Source: Saussurea involucrata
Lineage: Eukaryota; Streptophyta; Magnoliopsida; Asterales; Asteraceae
Direction of reading: 5' to 3'
Assembly: GCA_033807775.1 (NCBI GenBank)
Contig: CM066322.1
Span: 15,179,001-15,243,000 of the forward strand
Length of the DNA stretch: 64,000 nt
The notes beneath the pieces are model-generated. The model saw nothing but the letters and a program-made list of their open reading frames with translations. It had not been told where the DNA came from and searched no databases. Shown here in pieces: positions 61,201 to 64,000 of the stretch. The translations under genes were made by a program, and so were the position numbers. Position 1 is the first letter of the stretch. Each line of letters begins with the position of its first letter.

Positions 61201-61919
61201 TAAAATGGTTTCATGCACGTTCAAAACCATGATTTGAAATCTTGTGTGTGTGCTAATCATTTTATCAAAATTCAAAACACAATCCATATAAGGATTGGAA
61301 ACACAAGAAATAGTTGATGCAATTTATTTCCAAAATAACTTTGTGCATGACTTAGTCGGCATTCAACGTCTCAGCTCATACTCTTCCAAATCTCTCTGGT
61401 CCATTATTGTCATCCGGATGCTTTCACCATCTTAAGGTGTGTTGGGAATTACATCAATTAACCTAACGGTTTTTCCTCGAATCAAAATCGGTTCAATAAG
61501 CCTATAGTTCTAGTCCAACCATCAATCTTGACCCGAAACGGTCTACTTAAAGCAAATATCATGCTCATCATCACTCCAAGTGACTAATACTAGAATCGTC
61601 CATCTATTCCAACGACTACTAGCTTAGAACCTCCTTCACTACCCCAACGATCATCACATGAAAGCAATTCAAGTATGCATATGTACTAGTAGGTTCACCA
61701 TGACACTGGCCAGGTGTCACTATGAACGCACCGTACATGCTTATCCTTGCTACTCTCAACATGATTCTCGTTTCTAAAAGCTCCATCAACTTCAAAACAT
61801 CCTATCTTAAAGTGCCTAAAGGTGAATTTCACTCTCATTTACTTAAACAAACGCTAGTTTGAGTCTAGGTATCCAAAATCAACACCTAAATCTCTCAAAC
61901 TTATGCTCTGATACCAACT
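58234..61919 (-). other. Non-coding interior of the young family-B element
   Basis: 3.7 kb between PBS and polypurine tract. The right end (minus-strand start) is a leader-like region; the left end has GACGAAATCGTC followed by AAGGTTGGGAGGAT, as in gypsy 3' interiors. Between them I find no gag, protease, reverse transcriptase or integrase motif in any frame, and the short open frames (for example 59894-60163) look random. Confidence 0.75.
61905..61916 (-). promoter_or_regulatory. Primer-binding site (initiator tRNA-Met)
   Basis: TGGTATCAGAGC on the minus strand, three bases from the 5' LTR. It fixes the minus orientation of the element and, by homology, of the family-B solo LTRs. Confidence 0.9.
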
Positions 61920-64000
61920 TGTAACACCCTCAAATTTGGAACGAGCAACTAACTTTAAAATTCAATAAAATAACCAAAATAGATAAGTCTTTTCTACAAT
62001 TCCTTCATCAAAATACCTCGGAATTAAAACATCATAATTTCTACAGTTAATAACTTAAAACGGGCGTCACTTAACACAACACAAGTTGCTAGTCCAAACA
62101 AATGCGAAATACTTCACTAAACAAGTCATCTCTCGTGCACTCTACTAGCACTCGCCACTTCACAATGTAGCTAGAGCTACCCCAACCTGAGCCTGTTGCA
62201 CATGCCGACAAATAAAAAGGGTTAGGCTTACGCCTAGTGAGTTCAAACATTTTATCATGACTATATAAAATCATAAATCGGAAATTAGTAGCTTTAGTCA
62301 TGATTCAATAAATCTTTCATTGGAAACATAATACGAAGCAAAACTTACGCAAACGTAAAATGTATTAAAATCCAAATACCATAAAATAAAACTCCAGCGG
62401 TTAGAACATCCAATAAGAATGTAACATAAATCCGCCCACCAGTCATGGAAAACAATCCATATGCGTGTAATATAACCTTAACAATGTGAATAGATAAAAT
62501 ACCCGAAATCAACACCTAAATGTGACGGGGGAGACCCGATCTCATCGAGTGTGGCAAACACATAAATTAAACCACGATTAAATAAATGTAGGTAAGCTTC
62601 TTGGATGTGGAAAACGGATGACATCAACCATACTAGGTCTTTAGTCAATCCTTGGAATCAATCATACTAGATCTTTAGCCCATCTTAGACATCAACCATA
62701 CTAGGTCTTTAGTCCATCTCAGACATCAACCATACTAGGTCTTTAGTCCGTCTTTGGCATCAACCATACTAGGTCTTTAGCCCCTCTTAGACATCAACCA
62801 TTCTAGGTCTTTAGTCCAAGCCCTCAAGTTCAACCATACTAGGTCTTTACCTTGGAAAACCCACCATCCAAAACAAGCTTGCTTAACTTAAAATTCATAC
62901 ATGACCTCAAAAGAATAACTAATGCATTCAAATCATGTAAACTCCAAATATGATGCAATTCATGCAACTCAAACCCCAAGCCCACGTCGAGCTTATAAAA
63001 ATCGGGCGAATGCCCTCGAGACTCAACCAAGTCCAAAACCGAGCCCTCTGCTCAAAAGATCTAATGATCATTTATAAATATCAATTCATGCAAATGAAAT
63101 GCATCTAACTCACATCATGCAACACACGCTCCGAGGCATGATAATCTCACAACCCCTTCATTGCCACCTTCCCAACGAAGTCAAATCATATATGCATCTA
63201 TATGTACACGTATATGCTACTCTTTTATTACTTGACAATGCATATAACTCACTAAGGTTCATTAGTCCCAAAGGTACTAAGAATAAATCATCAAACGGTC
63301 TTCACACATAAGACCCACACTTAAACCGGCACGTATTCGAATAAAATGCAATTAAGCATATAACACATCCAAGACTCCATCTCGAGTCACTAAAACCGGC
63401 AAACACTCAAAAGACTCATTTGAGTATAAATCAAGCCTTTAAGGCCAAAATAAATATTTGGTCAAATACGTGTCACTCACACGGTTACGTAAACCCAAAT
63501 GCATCGTTACCCAAAATCTTTATCTTTTAATTCCTCAATAGGCCATCGGTCCCAAAATAAAAGTTTACAACTCTTAAAACATTCACATGGTCGGATTGAC
63601 CAAAATCCCCAACTCACACGCTCACACTTTAAAATATGCCACATCATAGTTATCACATAATCACAAAACACTAAAAGTGTATTTCGACCAACTAACCTTC
63701 ACTTATGCAATAAATTAACAAAACCTCTTTCACTCGTGATTTATTCATCAATCACTCAAAATCCCCAAATGTGGGTGTTTTTACAAGATTTGTAAAGTTC
63801 AACACTTTGATTAAATCAAAACCCACTAATTAACTCAACAAGTGATAATTTCATATAAAGCACACAAATACTTTAAAAGAAACATTTTGGCATGTACAAA
63901 GTTTTCACATAGCAACTTGAACTCACCTTGCTAGATTTAGGCTAAATCTAGATTTTTCTCCAACGTAAGCTCCTTTGATGAAGTTTGCATCCTCAAGCCA
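61920..64000 (-). repeat. 5' LTR of the family-B element (partial)
   Basis: Nearly identical to 55516-57600. The part containing its word cluster and 5' terminus lies beyond the window edge. It includes the ~35-bp repeats (62620-62850) and the palindrome at 63931-63951. Confidence 0.9.

Larger units (their letters stand above)
55516..64000 (-). mobile_element. Young non-autonomous gypsy element (family B), right end outside window
   Basis: On the minus strand: 5' LTR 61920 to beyond 64000, PBS 61905-61916, interior 58234-61919, polypurine tract 58234-58250, 3' LTR 55516-58233. The left TSD would be GACTG (55511-55515); its partner is outside. In ~2.08 kb that can be compared the LTRs differ at about 11 positions, so this is one of the two youngest insertions. 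The leader next to the PBS shares CACCTGGCCAGTGT with the gag-bearing gypsy element at 53600-53650, but no gag or pol follows. Confidence 0.85.

Overview
The window looks like a TE-rich plant nuclear region, probably from the daisy family (Asteraceae). The evidence is plant UDP-glycosyltransferase exons closely resembling the UGT76G type of Stevia and its relatives, a plant-only protein of unknown function, a tRNA-derived SINE, hAT, PIF/Harbinger and CACTA-like MITEs, and long Ty3/gypsy LTRs starting TGTAACACC or TGTAACATC. I see no bacterial genes, rRNA, functional tRNA or CRISPR array. Two host genes are supported, both on the minus strand: a two-exon UGT76-type glycosyltransferase (1879-3806) and a three-exon gene of unknown function (39590-40985). 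A possible third transcription unit is suggested only by a TATA box and splice-donor-like sites around 35.6-36.3 kb.

Layout. 1-1821: end of an LTR inserted in a tandemly duplicated mini-Copia. 1879-3806: UGT gene, with a MITE filling most of its only intron. 3807-5876: intergenic. 5877-18095: a ~36-bp tandem repeat split by a nest that can be peeled apart by target-site duplications (TSDs): PIF/Harbinger-like (TTA), then hAT MITE (ATTAAACA), then non-autonomous gypsy (CTAAT), then a gypsy LTR fragment in its 3' LTR. 20430-35386: a gypsy solo LTR (TSD TTAAT) containing a 12.2-kb SIRE/Maximus-like Copia element (TSD CATAT) with gag, a pol broken by four stops and a long envelope-position ORF broken by five stops. 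35392-38.7 kb: possible promoter/first exon and MITEs. 39.6-41.0 kb: host gene. 41.2-46.2 kb: inverted-repeat elements, a SINE and two hAT-like elements. 46239 onward: an autonomous-type gypsy element whose LTR, PBS and protease are each interrupted by a younger insertion: a solo LTR (itself hit by a Harbinger element carrying only a Myb-like ORF1), another solo LTR, and a young non-autonomous gypsy element that runs off the right edge.

The most unusual pattern is that nearly every LTR here carries a dense cluster of one short word, often in both orientations and different in each element: CGCGGTATACC, TTGCGAT, AGTCCCGGTA, ACCGAT, GCGGACGTCCG, GCGACAATGAC, CCGGTAAG, CTCGACC. Related LTRs can carry different words at the same place, and in the Copia element the word also fills the spacer before the envelope-position ORF and the low-complexity coding linkers. 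The second is two tandem families of hairpins in the 7516-17465 gypsy LTRs with conserved loops and stems that change by paired substitutions. The third is a splice donor in several gypsy LTRs matched by acceptors just before gag. All boundaries, TSDs and mismatch counts were read by eye.
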